From: Candidatus Pseudobacter hemicellulosilyticus
GTDB lineage: Bacteria > Bacteroidota > Bacteroidia > Chitinophagales > Chitinophagaceae
Direction: 5' to 3'
NCBI GenBank assembly: GCA_029202545.1
Contig: CP119311.1
Coordinates: forward strand, 930,001 to 994,000
Length of the DNA stretch: 64,000 nucleotides
Shown one piece after another: positions 33,373 to 42,829 of this stretch (within the stretch, counting starts at the first letter, position 1; the number at the start of each line of letters is the position of its first letter). A program made the translations under genes and the position numbers. The notes below the pieces were generated by a model. That model was not told where the DNA came from, did not search any database, and saw nothing but the letters and a program-made list of their open reading frames with translations.

Positions 33373-34206
33373 ATGAGAAAAGGCCTGCTTTTTATGGGTG
33401 CTATCCTGCTTACTGCCTGCCTGGTCGGCTGCAGCGGCCAGGGCAAATCCATTGTCCCGTCCGTCCCCGGCTATGATGCCAGTCAAAAAGAAGTGATTGT
33501 GCTGGGCAAAGACCTGCTGGAGATCTCCGGTATGTATTATCTCCCCAACGGGAAAATAGCCGCCATCAATGACGAAGAAGGAAAGATCTTTTTTATAGAC
33601 GCTGACGACGGGGATTTTACCGTCAGCAAATTTGGCAAGAAACGGGACTACGAGGATATAGCGGCTATTGACAGTTTCTTCTATGTGCTGGAAAGCAATG
33701 GCAATATCCACCGCGTACCTGCCGGCGTAAAACATGTGGAAGAGGAGTTTGAATTCCCACGTGAAAAGAAGATCGAATTTGAAAGCCTGTACCATGATGA
33801 GCCCAACAAACGGCTGATCCTGCTCTCTAAAGAACAGCGCGAATCCCGAAAAGGCATCCTGGCCTACAGCTTTGATCCCATTACCCTCAGCTTTTCCGAT
33901 ACGCCCGTGTATACCGTCAAATGGAAGGATATCCGGGAACATCTCAAGAATAACAGTGCGGAGTTCAAACCCTCTGCAGCAGCTATCCACCCCCTGTCAA
34001 AAAAACTGTATGTGGTAGCCTCCATTGGCAAAGCCCTGCTGATCATGAGCCCCGATGGGCATGTAGAATCAGCTTTCCTGCTCAACCCGGACCAGTTCCC
34101 TCAACCGGAAGGTATTACGTTTGCCCCTAATGGAGATATGTTCATTTCCAATGAAGGAGTGGATGGCAAGGCAACCATCCTGAAATTCCCTTATAGCCAA
34201 CATTAA
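33373..34206 (+). CDS. SdiA-regulated-domain lipoprotein (beta-propeller)
   Basis: A 277-residue lipoprotein (signal LLTACLVGCSG, lipid Cys20) with a SdiA-regulated/YjiK-type domain, a six-bladed propeller fold. Typical repeating blades include ISGMYYLPNGKIAAINDEEG and YEDIAAIDSFFYVLESNG, and PEGITFAPNGDMFISNEG near the end. Family members sit at the cell surface or in the periplasm; their ligands are unknown, though the fold is shared with phytases. The gene lies 5 nt before the giant phosphoesterase-barrel gene, so the two are likely one operon and may act on the same substrate. Confidence 0.85.
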   Translation: MRKGLLFMGAILLTACLVGCSGQGKSIVPSVPGYDASQKEVIVLGKDLLEISGMYYLPNGKIAAINDEEGKIFFIDADDGDFTVSKFGKKRDYEDIAAIDSFFYVLESNGNIHRVPAGVKHVEEEFEFPREKKIEFESLYHDEPNKRLILLSKEQRESRKGILAYSFDPITLSFSDTPVYTVKWKDIREHLKNNSAEFKPSAAAIHPLSKKLYVVASIGKALLIMSPDGHVESAFLLNPDQFPQPEGITFAPNGDMFISNEGVDGKATILKFPYSQH

Positions 34207-34211
34207 ACTAT

Positions 34212-37200
34212 ATGCGCATGCAACGGTTCTGTTTCCGGCTGGTACTATTCATCCTGACAGGTATAGGCTCTGTTACTGCACAGGACAGTGTTGTACACCG
34301 TATCCTGCTGGTGGGCGATGCCGGCAAGCTGCAGAACGGGCAGCACCCCGAACTGAACCTGCTGCGCAAAGTGGTTAACCTGGATGACGGCCGCAATACC
34401 CTGCTGTTCCTGGGCGACAATGTCTACCAGCATGGCCTGCCTGATTCGGCAGCAGCCAATTTTTCCGAAAAGAAAATGATCCTCGACAGCCAGATCGATA
34501 TTGCACGGGGCACCAATACCCAGGCCTGGTTCATTCCCGGAAACCACGACTGGAAAAAAGGCCACCGCGACGGGCTGCAGCAATTACAACACCAGTACCG
34601 CTATATAGAAAGCCAGCAGCTGCCCAATGTGCATTTCCTGCCGGCCGATGGCTGCCCCGGCCCTATTGCCATTCCCGTGTCCAAAGACATCGTGCTGCTC
34701 ATCATCGACAGCCAATGGTGGTTCCAGCGTGAGAACAGGCCCGGCGCCGATTCCGACTGCGATTGCCAGACCGGGGAAGAACTGGCCCTGGCCATTAAGG
34801 ACCTGCTGTATAAATACCGGGATAAACTGGTGGTCTTTGCCGCCCACCACCCCTTCCAGACCTATGGTGAGCATGGTGGCTATTTCACACTCAAACAACA
34901 TCTCTTCCCCCTTACAGAAGTTAACCCTGGCCTCTATATTCCCCTGCCGGTCATAGGCTCCATCTATCCCCTCTCCCGCTCCTGGTTCGGCAATATCCAG
35001 GATATGGCCAACCCAGTGTACAAAGCCTATGTTCAGCAGATAGATACCCTGCTGTCCCATCACCCTTACTGTATCCGCGTTGGCGGGCATGATCATGCGC
35101 TCCAATTCATCCTGCAGCAGGGTCAATACCATATTGTGAGTGGCGCAGGCGCCAAGCAAAGCCAGGTGCGCTATGGCCCCGGCACCCAATTCGCCAGTCC
35201 CGGCACCGGCTTCAGTATACTTGAAATGTACAGCAACGGAGCAGTGGCCGTAAAATTCTATTCCAGCCTGCATACAATACCTGAGCAGCCTATCTACCAG
35301 GCTACCCTCAACCGCTTTTCCGCCCCCATCCTGCAGCCCGCCGGACAGTTGGCTGTGGCCCTGCCGGATTCCGTTACCGCTCCCGGTTACCAGTACTATG
35401 CCGCCGGTAAATTCAAGCAGTGGTTACTGGGCAGCAATTACCGGAAGGAATGGACCACACCGCTGCGGGTACCTGTATTTGATATGGGTAAGGCCAAAGG
35501 CGGCCTCAAGCCCACCCAGCGTGGCGGCGGTATGCAATCCCGCTCACTCAGGCTGGAAGATGCCCGGGGCAAAGAATATGTTTTGCGCAGCATAGAGAAA
35601 TACCCCGACAAAACACTGCCCGAAGAATTCCGGCAGACCTTTGTCAAGGACGCCATCGTGGATGGCATCTCGGCTTCCTATCCCTACGCGGCCCTGTCTA
35701 TCCCGCCACTGGCGCAGGCGGCAGGCGTACCCCATGCCCATCCGCAGCTGGTGTACCTGCCGGATGATCCACGCCTGCTGCAGTACCGCAGTGATTTTGG
35801 CAACGGATTATATCTCTTTGAAGAAAGGCAACCGGAAGAACTGGAAAAGACCTACAGCTCGCCCAAAGTTTTTGAAAAACTGCAGGAGGACAATGACAAC
35901 AAAGTGGACCAGGATGCTGTACTCCAGGCAAGGCTGCTGGACCTCTTCATCATGGACTTTGACCGCCATGAAGACCAGTGGCGCTGGGGTGCTGCAGAAA
36001 CCAAAAAGGGTAAGACCTACTACCCTATCCCCCGCGACCGCGACCAGGCTTTTTTCACCAATAGCGGGCTGATCCCCGGCATCATACGCCAGCCCTTCAT
36101 CATTCCAAAATTCCAGGGCTTTCGCGCCAAAGCCAGGAATATCAGCACCTTCAACTTCAACGCCCGTTATTTTGACCGCTCCTTCCTGAATGATCTCAAC
36201 GAAAAGGACTGGGCCAAAGCCGTTGATGCTTTCCTGCCCCTGATGACCGACAGCATTATCCGCGAGGCCTTTGCCCAACAGCCCGCTGAAGTACGGGGTC
36301 AGTCGGCCCCGGCCATGATCCAAACCCTGCAGGAACGCAGGAAATTCCTCAAAGAAGAAGCGATTGAATACTATAAATTCCTGGCCAGGGAAGTGGATGT
36401 TACCGGCAGTGATAAACGGGAACGCTTCGAGATCACCCGCAATACAGACGGCTCCGTGCAGGTGGTGATCCATAAGATCAATAAGGAAGGAGAAGAAGGG
36501 AAACGGTTGTATAAACGCCTGTTCATTCATGGAGAAACCAGGGAGATCCGCCTCTGGGGTATGGGTGGTGAAGATAAATTTGTTATCCAGGGTGATGGCC
36601 GCAAGACCATTCCCCTGCGCATCATCGGCGGCAGCGGCGTGGATACTTTTGTCAATAATGCCGGACATACCGGTGCCGGCAAAACGAAGATCTATGATCT
36701 CCGCAACGAACAAAATCTCTTCAGTGGAAACGGCTCCTGGCGCAATAAGCTCTCTGCCAGTCCCGCCGTGAATGAGTATGACCGCAAGGCCTATAAATAC
36801 AATATCCTGGCGCCCGTGGTGGCAGCCGCTTTCAACCCAGACGATGGCGTTTTCCTGGGACTTGGCCTGAAATACACCAGCCACCGGTTCCGCCGCTCGC
36901 CGGCAGCTATCCACAAACTGGTGGTGAACCATGCCCTTGCCACCGAAGCCTTCAGTGTGCGCTATAGCAGCGATTTCCGCCGTGTTTTTGGTCAGACAGG
37001 CATCTATGTCTACGCCAATCTCAACGCCCCGGATTATGTCACCAACTTCTTTGGACTGGGCAATGAAACCAATTACGACAAGAACAAACCCGGCAAGATC
37101 AATTATTACCGGGCCCGTTATAATAAGGGGGATATAGCCCTGTTGCTGCGCCGGGAACTCAATTCCTGGCTCTCAGTTGGCATTGGCCCCGCCTTCCAGT

Positions 37201-37856
37201 TCTTTAAACCGGAGATAGAAGAGAACGAAGGCCGGTTCCTGGCCGATACCGATGCCAATGGGCTTGACCCCAATACCCTTTTTCACGCCAAGACCTATCT
37301 CGGCGGCCAGCTGGTGCTGAATATAGATACCCGTGATAATGCCATTATGCCTTCACGTGGCGTATACTGGCAAAACTCGCTGCGCATACTGGGCGGTATG
37401 AATGATTATTCCAGCAAGCTCACCCAACTCAATTCAGACCTGGCCATGTACTATAGCTTTAACAGCAATGGCGGACTGGTACTGGCCACGCGGTTTGGGG
37501 GTGGTGTCAATTTTGGCGACTATGAATTCTTCCAGGCGCAGTACCTGGGCAATACAGAAAACCTGCGCGGCTACCGGAAATTCCGCTTTGCCGGACGCTC
37601 CAGCCTCTTCAACAATACAGAGCTGCGCATTAAAGTGGTTGACTTTAAAACCTACCTGCTGCCCGGCTCCCTGGGCATAGTGGCTTTTCATGATATTGGA
37701 AGGGTATGGGTGAAAAATGATGATTCAGATGAATGGCATACCGGTTACGGTGGCGGCATCTGGCTGGGCATTGTAAAGCGCGCCGTGGTAACTGCTTCTG
37801 TTACCGCTTCTAAAGAAAATGTACTGCCCCTTTTAACATTTGGTTACCAGTTCTGA
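34212..37856 (+). CDS. Metallophosphoesterase with a kinase-like middle region and C-terminal BamA-type outer-membrane barrel
   Basis: A 1214-residue exported protein (signal LVLFILTGIGSVTAQ). Residues 30-330 are a calcineurin-type phosphoesterase: GDAG (35-38), LGDN (67-70), GNHDW (110-114), HHP (212-214) and GGHDH (291-295), all metal ligands present. Residues about 430-700 contain YVLRSIEK (Lys463), DFDRHEDQWRW (582-592) and IPRDRDQAF (RDRD 608-611), a pattern like the catalytic loop and metal Asp of FAM20/HipA-like kinases (my inference, no search made). From about 870 to the end strands such as ENLRGYRKFRFAGRSSL match the BamA/Omp85 barrel, ending in Phe. The enzyme would sit at the outer membrane. 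A second possible ATG lies at 34218. Confidence 0.85.
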   Translation: MRMQRFCFRLVLFILTGIGSVTAQDSVVHRILLVGDAGKLQNGQHPELNLLRKVVNLDDGRNTLLFLGDNVYQHGLPDSAAANFSEKKMILDSQIDIARGTNTQAWFIPGNHDWKKGHRDGLQQLQHQYRYIESQQLPNVHFLPADGCPGPIAIPVSKDIVLLIIDSQWWFQRENRPGADSDCDCQTGEELALAIKDLLYKYRDKLVVFAAHHPFQTYGEHGGYFTLKQHLFPLTEVNPGLYIPLPVIGSIYPLSRSWFGNIQDMANPVYKAYVQQIDTLLSHHPYCIRVGGHDHALQFILQQGQYHIVSGAGAKQSQVRYGPGTQFASPGTGFSILEMYSNGAVAVKFYSSLHTIPEQPIYQATLNRFSAPILQPAGQLAVALPDSVTAPGYQYYAAGKFKQWLLGSNYRKEWTTPLRVPVFDMGKAKGGLKPTQRGGGMQSRSLRLEDARGKEYVLRSIEKYPDKTLPEEFRQTFVKDAIVDGISASYPYAALSIPPLAQAAGVPHAHPQLVYLPDDPRLLQYRSDFGNGLYLFEERQPEELEKTYSSPKVFEKLQEDNDNKVDQDAVLQARLLDLFIMDFDRHEDQWRWGAAETKKGKTYYPIPRDRDQAFFTNSGLIPGIIRQPFIIPKFQGFRAKARNISTFNFNARYFDRSFLNDLNEKDWAKAVDAFLPLMTDSIIREAFAQQPAEVRGQSAPAMIQTLQERRKFLKEEAIEYYKFLAREVDVTGSDKRERFEITRNTDGSVQVVIHKINKEGEEGKRLYKRLFIHGETREIRLWGMGGEDKFVIQGDGRKTIPLRIIGGSGVDTFVNNAGHTGAGKTKIYDLRNEQNLFSGNGSWRNKLSASPAVNEYDRKAYKYNILAPVVAAAFNPDDGVFLGLGLKYTSHRFRRSPAAIHKLVVNHALATEAFSVRYSSDFRRVFGQTGIYVYANLNAPDYVTNFFGLGNETNYDKNKPGKINYYRARYNKGDIALLLRRELNSWLSVGIGPAFQFFKPEIEENEGRFLADTDANGLDPNTLFHAKTYLGGQLVLNIDTRDNAIMPSRGVYWQNSLRILGGMNDYSSKLTQLNSDLAMYYSFNSNGGLVLATRFGGGVNFGDYEFFQAQYLGNTENLRGYRKFRFAGRSSLFNNTELRIKVVDFKTYLLPGSLGIVAFHDIGRVWVKNDDSDEWHTGYGGGIWLGIVKRAVVTASVTASKENVLPLLTFGYQF

Positions 37857-37998
37857 CCATTTACTTTAACAGTTTATAGCCGTCTAAAAGTTGTGCATAC
37901 GGGAACTTAGCTCCTGGCTATGCGCCTATGCCATAATGGAACAATGTTTGAATAGATGATAGCAGGGCCTTCGCCCCTATCACTTAAAAGTTAACAGT

Positions 37999-38514
37999 AT
38001 GAAAACACTATTCACCATATCAAAAGGATTGCTGTTGCTGCTCCTGCTGGGCAGCATCAGCCCGGTAACAGTACAGGCACAAACGAAGAAAGAAAAGAAG
38101 GCACAGAAAGCAGCTGAAGTAAAAGAGCTGGTGGACAGCAGGACCTATATCTTCACGCCCCAGACCATGCTGCCTGCCAGTGGCAGATCACGGCAGGTAA
38201 CGCCGGATTTTGAATTCCGGGTATTGGGTGATTCTATTGTGAGTTACCTCCCTTATTTTGGCCGGGCTTTTTCCGCTCCTATCAACCCCAACCAGGGTGG
38301 GCTTACATTCAGGTCAACAGATTTTGACTATACCCTGGCTGACGCTAAGAAAGGCGGCTGGGATATTACGATCAGGCCAAAAGATGTCCCCGATGTTCAG
38401 CGGATCCAGCTCAGTATCCAGGAAAGTGGTTATGCCTATATGCAGGTGATCAGCACCAACCGGCAGCCTATTGCCTTCAATGGCATTCTGAGCGCGCGCA
38501 CTGACAGGAATTAA
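37999..38514 (+). CDS. DUF4251 periplasmic protein
   Basis: A 171-residue exported protein of the Bacteroidota DUF4251 family, function unknown. A long signal (GLLLLLLLGSISPVTVQAQ) is followed by a Lys-rich stretch (KKEKKAQKAAEVKELV), then the conserved core with YIFTPQTMLPASGRSR, SYLPYFGRAFSAP, FRSTDFDYTLADAKKGGWD and SGYAYMQVISTNRQPI. The family often has an added N-terminal lipid or signal anchor, and the core is beta-rich. It is monocistronic with a terminator at 38539-38563. Confidence 0.9.
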   Translation: MKTLFTISKGLLLLLLLGSISPVTVQAQTKKEKKAQKAAEVKELVDSRTYIFTPQTMLPASGRSRQVTPDFEFRVLGDSIVSYLPYFGRAFSAPINPNQGGLTFRSTDFDYTLADAKKGGWDITIRPKDVPDVQRIQLSIQESGYAYMQVISTNRQPIAFNGILSARTDRN

Positions 38515-38538
38515 TAGTAGCCCGCCTGCTTAACAAGA

Positions 38539-38563
38539 CTTTCCGGCAGCCGGGAAGTTTTTT
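38539..38563 (+). terminator. Terminator after the DUF4251 gene
   Basis: CTTTCCGG (38539-38546) pairs with CCGGGAAG (38550-38557, one G-U pair) over a 3-nt loop, followed by TTTTTT. Confidence 0.85.
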
Positions 38564-38730
38564 GTTTTGGGACGAACCAAAGGATGGCTCCCGCCCCAAC
38601 AACTAAAGCATGTCCGCAGGACCGCGGCCCATCTGCCGGAGGCAAAAAAAATAACCTGTCACAGAGCGAAGGCATGATCTACAAACCGGAGCCGGTCCCA
38701 GCAGCTCTTGTGCCCCGCTGCTTTTGTGTC

Positions 38731-38770
38731 AAAAAAGTACAGGCAGCCTCCGTATACGAAGACTGCCTGT
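38731..38770 (-). terminator. Minus-strand terminator after the GAF-like gene
   Basis: Read on the minus strand, ACAGGCAG (38770-38763) pairs with CTGCCTGT (38746-38739), and a run of six T (38736-38731) follows a short GTAC-side spacer. It closes the 38791-41181 gene. Confidence 0.8.
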
Positions 38771-38790
38771 TGCCTTATTATTTGGGGAGA

Positions 38791-41181
38791 TTATTTACGA
38801 ACTCTTTCCGCCAGCTTTTCTGTTTTCTCTTCTTTACCAGCTTTCTCTTCAAAAACGATCCCTACACGCAGGGCTTTCAGACCGCTGACACCCTGTAATT
38901 CTTCCAGGTCAAACCGCTCGATATCCTCTTTCAGGATACCCTGGTTCTGCAGGAAGGAAATATATTCCAGGTATTCCTGCGCTTCCTGCGGCTGGGAATA
39001 CACAATGGCCAGGGTACCGGGTTTGGTAAGCCGTTCATTGGAATCTTTTACATGCACTTTATCGATCCGTTTCTTGATGATCTCGTAGCGGATATTGTAA
39101 GCGCCGTCCACATCAAACTTACGCTCAGCCGTCCGGAAACTGATGGAGATAGGATGGCTATGCGCCAGGATCAGCTGGCTGGTCTTGAGCGGCATGGGCA
39201 GCTTACTTTCCAGTGAATGCGTGAGCTGTGCCGCCCGGGCCAGGGTGGTCAGCTGCCAGATCTTGAGGTTCTTCAGGTAGAAGAAATCAAATTTCCGGTC
39301 GGGGCTGATAGCCTGGCCGATATAGATATTGAAGTCCACCCCATCAGTCACAAAACGTTCAAAGTAATGCGGGAAGATCTTCTGCGCCAGTTGCTGCTCC
39401 TGGTCTATAAAGCGCGCCACCTCGTTGTTGATCATGGTAATGCTGTCCTCGTATTTCTTACGATGGTGGTACACCATTTCCACGGGCGAGTTAACAGCGG
39501 AAAAATATTTATTGATCTCTTTGTTGAGGACCGGCATGATCAGCTGCAGGTGGCGGAACAACTGTACCAGCTCCACTTTCATGAACTGCAGGATGCTCAG
39601 CTCTTCATCGGCAAAGAGAATATTGGTCACCGAATGGATATACTTCCGGATACGGAACGAAGTCTCATCCAGCAGGGGGAAGGGATTTTCTTTCTTGGCC
39701 AGCTGGATAATATTATTGGCGTTGTTAAGCTGCTCCAGCAGGTCCAGCTGGATAGAATGGTTCCGCTCTACCGATGAGTTCCGGATATCAATGGCGCCGT
39801 ACAACGGGTATACGCCTTCAAATACGATAGGCTCAATCTTAGCCTCTCCTTCGCCCTTGTTCTTATTGGTCAGATAGTTGAGCGCAGCCTCTGTAAAGCG
39901 CCATTCTACGGCATCCTGAACGGCTGTGAACTGGTCCTTGATGACCCGGTCCACCTGGTGGTCCAGGTTCTCCTGGCTTTTTTCCAGGGCCAGCTTGAAC
40001 AGGGGGATAGCAGGTTCTATCTTGGAAATATGCTCCGGGATGAACTTGAACTTTTCCTCTGCCAGCAGGATCAGCACACCCAGCATCTCTTTGTTATCGG
40101 CAAAGAGCGGACAGATGATGGCGCTGCGCCAGCCAAACTCGGCCATGACTACCAGGAAGGGATAACGCATGACAGCGTCCTCGTTGATCTCGGGGATCAG
40201 CAGGGGCCGGTAATTATCCTTGAAGGCGTTCACGAACGACTGGTGCAGGTATTGCTGCTTCTCCGGTGAGGGTTCGCTCTTCTTATATTTGAGCTCGGAA
40301 GTAGTATAGATCTCAGATAATACCAGGTGGTTATTGACCTTGAAAAAAGGCTTTACGGCCGTGAATACATTGGGCACACCCAGCAGGTTACGGACCTGTA
40401 CCTGCAGCTCGTTGAACACCGCCATATCCGAAAAGCTGCTGATATGCAGCAAACGGTTACGGATAATATTCAGTACTTCCCGCTCGGTAACGTCCCGTAC
40501 CCGTACGATCACCATTCCTTCAAATTCAAATTTATCCAGCGGGAGCATTTCTTTGAACTCCGGCATGGCCATCACATCACAGATGCGGTGGCAGCCGCCG
40601 TACTGGCATTCAATGGGCAGTTCCGGCAGTTCGCCTTTTACTTTTACATCAATGAAGCGGGTATCCAGTTCCAGCTCCAGGTATTTGTCCAGTCCGTTGT
40701 TCTCAGACATGAACGGGTGGATGCTGGTGACCACACTCCCGGCTTCTATATTGTATAGTTTGCTCAGGATAAATGCATAAGCGCCGGCTTCCTTTTCTGC
40801 ACAGAGATCTTCTTCCGTACGCATATCGGGCATCACTACCTGGCAACTGTCTTCTGCCAGGAACAGCTGTCGTACTTTTTCGGAAGAATAGAAGAAACTG
40901 AATTGAAAGGGAACGCTGGCCCCATACAGGTCGTCCTTATCTGAAAGGGTGACCGGGAAAACGGTAGCCATGATCTGGTCTACCAATGCCTTATGCTTAT
41001 CAAGAACAGAAAGATCGTGAATGGGTTCCAGCAGCTCGGGGTGCTGCTTTACTTTATTGAGCAGGTCCTGGTACAATTGCCGGGTACCTTCCCTGCCCTC
41101 CCGGATAATTTTTTCCCACTCCCTTAGCAGTGGTTGAAAGGATAAGACTGAATGAACGTTGAATGTAGAGTTTAATTCCAT
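38791..41181 (-). CDS. Large cytosolic GAF-like protein, unknown
   Basis: A 796-residue soluble protein with no signal or membrane segment. The part around SAIICPLFADNKEMLGVLILL has the sequence feel of a GAF sensor domain, preceded by a helical region; the C-terminal 350 residues are mostly helical (LDLLEQLNNANNIIQLAKKE, QLFRHLQLIMPVLNKEIN) with no enzyme motif I can name. A Cys/His cluster (ECQYGGCHRICD) lies near residue 200 and could bind metal. The family seems restricted to Bacteroidota. The start was set to the ATG at 41181 because the upstream ATG at 41208 adds a poor basic stretch. No partner gene is adjacent. Confidence 0.65.
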   Translation of the reverse strand: MELNSTFNVHSVLSFQPLLREWEKIIREGREGTRQLYQDLLNKVKQHPELLEPIHDLSVLDKHKALVDQIMATVFPVTLSDKDDLYGASVPFQFSFFYSSEKVRQLFLAEDSCQVVMPDMRTEEDLCAEKEAGAYAFILSKLYNIEAGSVVTSIHPFMSENNGLDKYLELELDTRFIDVKVKGELPELPIECQYGGCHRICDVMAMPEFKEMLPLDKFEFEGMVIVRVRDVTEREVLNIIRNRLLHISSFSDMAVFNELQVQVRNLLGVPNVFTAVKPFFKVNNHLVLSEIYTTSELKYKKSEPSPEKQQYLHQSFVNAFKDNYRPLLIPEINEDAVMRYPFLVVMAEFGWRSAIICPLFADNKEMLGVLILLAEEKFKFIPEHISKIEPAIPLFKLALEKSQENLDHQVDRVIKDQFTAVQDAVEWRFTEAALNYLTNKNKGEGEAKIEPIVFEGVYPLYGAIDIRNSSVERNHSIQLDLLEQLNNANNIIQLAKKENPFPLLDETSFRIRKYIHSVTNILFADEELSILQFMKVELVQLFRHLQLIMPVLNKEINKYFSAVNSPVEMVYHHRKKYEDSITMINNEVARFIDQEQQLAQKIFPHYFERFVTDGVDFNIYIGQAISPDRKFDFFYLKNLKIWQLTTLARAAQLTHSLESKLPMPLKTSQLILAHSHPISISFRTAERKFDVDGAYNIRYEIIKKRIDKVHVKDSNERLTKPGTLAIVYSQPQEAQEYLEYISFLQNQGILKEDIERFDLEELQGVSGLKALRVGIVFEEKAGKEEKTEKLAERVRK

Positions 41182-41389
41182 GTACTGCCTTTTACAATAT
41201 TTCCACAATGTCCCTATACTATGGTAGACGGTCAGCTCGGTTCGATATTGTAAAAATAGCAGAATCAGCGTGGGTAGTCTACCCGAAGCGGATGAACAGC
41301 CTCAAAATTAGGGATAGCTCAGTAAACTTTAAGGATCGTTCTGGTATAACGCCGATCCGAATTAAAAGTTGACTAAAATTTCAGGAGGC

Positions 41390-42043
41390 CTATTTATTGA
41401 GGATAGCGCCGTTTTTGTGGTAGTATTTACAGGCGGGGCTGAGGCCGCATTGCGGGCATTTGGGGTTGCGGGCCACACAGACATAGCGGCCATGCAGGAT
41501 CAGCCAGTGATGCGCCTTATGGATCAGTTCTTTAGGAATATACTGGATAAGTTGCTTTTCAGTGGCCAGGGGGGTGGTAGCCCCAACGGTGAGGCCAATC
41601 CGGGCAGAGACCCGGAAAACATGGGTGTCCACCGCCATATTGGGCTGCTGGTCAACTACGGAAGTGATGACATTAGCCGTTTTCCGGCCCACGCCGGGCA
41701 GCTGTACCAGCTCTTCTACAGTGAGGGGCACTTCTCCGCCAAACTCCGTTTCCAGCATATTGGCCATGCCAATCAGGTGTTTGGTCTTGTTGTTTGGATA
41801 GGAGATGCTGCGAATGAACGGGAACAGTTCATCAAAGCTGGCTTTTGCCAAAGAGGCCGGGTCCGGGTATCTTTCAAAGATAGCCGGCGTGGTCATATTG
41901 ACCCGTTTATCCGTGCATTGGGCAGACAGGATCACGGCTACCAGCAACTGGTAGGGGTTGTCATATAGCAATTCCGTCTCCGCATTGGGAGCATGCTCTT
42001 GAAAGTAGCTGATGATGAAGGCAAAGCGTTCTTTTCTTGTCAA
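41390..42043 (-). CDS. nth: Endonuclease III (DNA glycosylase/AP lyase)
   Basis: Base-excision repair enzyme that removes oxidised pyrimidines and cuts AP sites. The 217 residues carry the ILSAQCTDKRVN helix, the helix-hairpin-helix LPGVGRKTANV with catalytic Lys, VDTHVFRVSARI with the catalytic Asp, and the C-terminal [4Fe-4S] cluster Cys pattern C-x6-C-x2-C-x5-C (CVARNPKCPQCGLSPACK). The start is TTG at 42043, since MTRKERFAFIISYFQ is the expected N-terminus and no in-frame ATG exists upstream within reach. Confidence 0.96.
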   Translation of the reverse strand: MTRKERFAFIISYFQEHAPNAETELLYDNPYQLLVAVILSAQCTDKRVNMTTPAIFERYPDPASLAKASFDELFPFIRSISYPNNKTKHLIGMANMLETEFGGEVPLTVEELVQLPGVGRKTANVITSVVDQQPNMAVDTHVFRVSARIGLTVGATTPLATEKQLIQYIPKELIHKAHHWLILHGRYVCVARNPKCPQCGLSPACKYYHKNGAILNK

Positions 42044-42094
42044 GCGGGTAAGTCCATCAATCCGGGAGGATTGACCATTTTTCTTAAAACATTC

Positions 42095-42331
42095 TTACTG
42101 AACTGATTCTGGAGCCGTTTCACGGGCATAGGCCAGTACCTTGAGAATGGCTTCGTGTCGGGGAGCTTCAACCAGCCTGTTTAATCCTCTCGCAGACGCT
42201 TTCAAAACCTCAAGTTTTTCACGAAGTGTCCAATCTTCCTGAATTGCGGTTTCGATTGCTGCGGTTTTCTCAGGCGAGGCTTCATTATACAAATACTGTA
42301 TGAGCTCCTCTGGTGTAAAGAGAACAGTCAT
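42095..42331 (-). CDS. Small conserved helical protein, unknown
   Basis: A 78-residue acidic, soluble protein (MTVLFTPEELIQYLYNEASP) predicted to be two or three helices with a central DWTLREKLEVLKAS. It looks like the N-terminal helical module of Bacteroidota anti-sigma factors (ELxxYLYNExxxExxxxIE) without the membrane part. Function unknown. The ATG at 42331 is preferred to the in-frame TTG at 42337. It lies 52 nt before nth and may be cotranscribed. Confidence 0.7.
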   Translation of the reverse strand: MTVLFTPEELIQYLYNEASPEKTAAIETAIQEDWTLREKLEVLKASARGLNRLVEAPRHEAILKVLAYARETAPESVQ

Positions 42332-42515
42332 AGGCAACCATTTATGTCCTTAATAATATTATTCCGAAAGAGTCAATTTCGGAGTCCGTCCGGGTTAATA
42401 AACGTCAGTGGGTTTCTCTTTATTGTACGGGCTATTGGAAAATAAGGGAGGTTGGGTCTATCGGGCCGGTAAGATATAAAACAGGCAAGGATCCTGCAAT
42501 AGTAAATCTACTTGG

Positions 42516-42812
42516 TTATTCCGGCAAAATATACAGGTCTTCGTTGTCCTTTTTCATCCAGTATTTTTCCCTGGCGTATTTTTCGAGAGCAGCCTGGTCC
42601 AGCTTCAGTTCTTCCAGCTGGGCCTTTGTTTCCTGGATCTGGGCCAGGTAATAATCCCGGCTTTCTTCCAGTTTGTGCAATTCATTGCGATGCTTGAAAT
42701 GCGTGGTCACAATATCCTGGTCGTCAAAGAACAGGAGCCATCCTGCAAATACCACTGCAGTGAGCAGGTATTTGTTCTTCAGCCAGGCGGGTATATGTGA
42801 CAGTAATTTCAA
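42516..42812 (-). CDS. divIC: Septum formation initiator DivIC/FtsB
   Basis: A 98-residue bitopic protein of the FtsB/DivIC family, which links FtsL and FtsQ in the divisome. A short cytosolic N-terminus (KLLSHIPAWLKNK) leads to a membrane helix (about 15-30, YLLTAVVFAGWLLFFD), then a coiled coil (about 38-78, ELHKLEESRDYYLAQIQETK) and the terminal AREKYWMKKDNEDLYIL that is typical. It follows eno on the same strand, as in many Bacteroidota. Confidence 0.9.
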   Translation of the reverse strand: MKLLSHIPAWLKNKYLLTAVVFAGWLLFFDDQDIVTTHFKHRNELHKLEESRDYYLAQIQETKAQLEELKLDQAALEKYAREKYWMKKDNEDLYILPE

Positions 42813-42829
42813 GGCCTATAAATTTATAA

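Noticed and set aside
38584..38898. 104-residue ORF between the DUF4251 and GAF-like genes
   Set aside because: Spans the terminator of the minus-strand gene and part of its coding region; no signal for expression or known domain.
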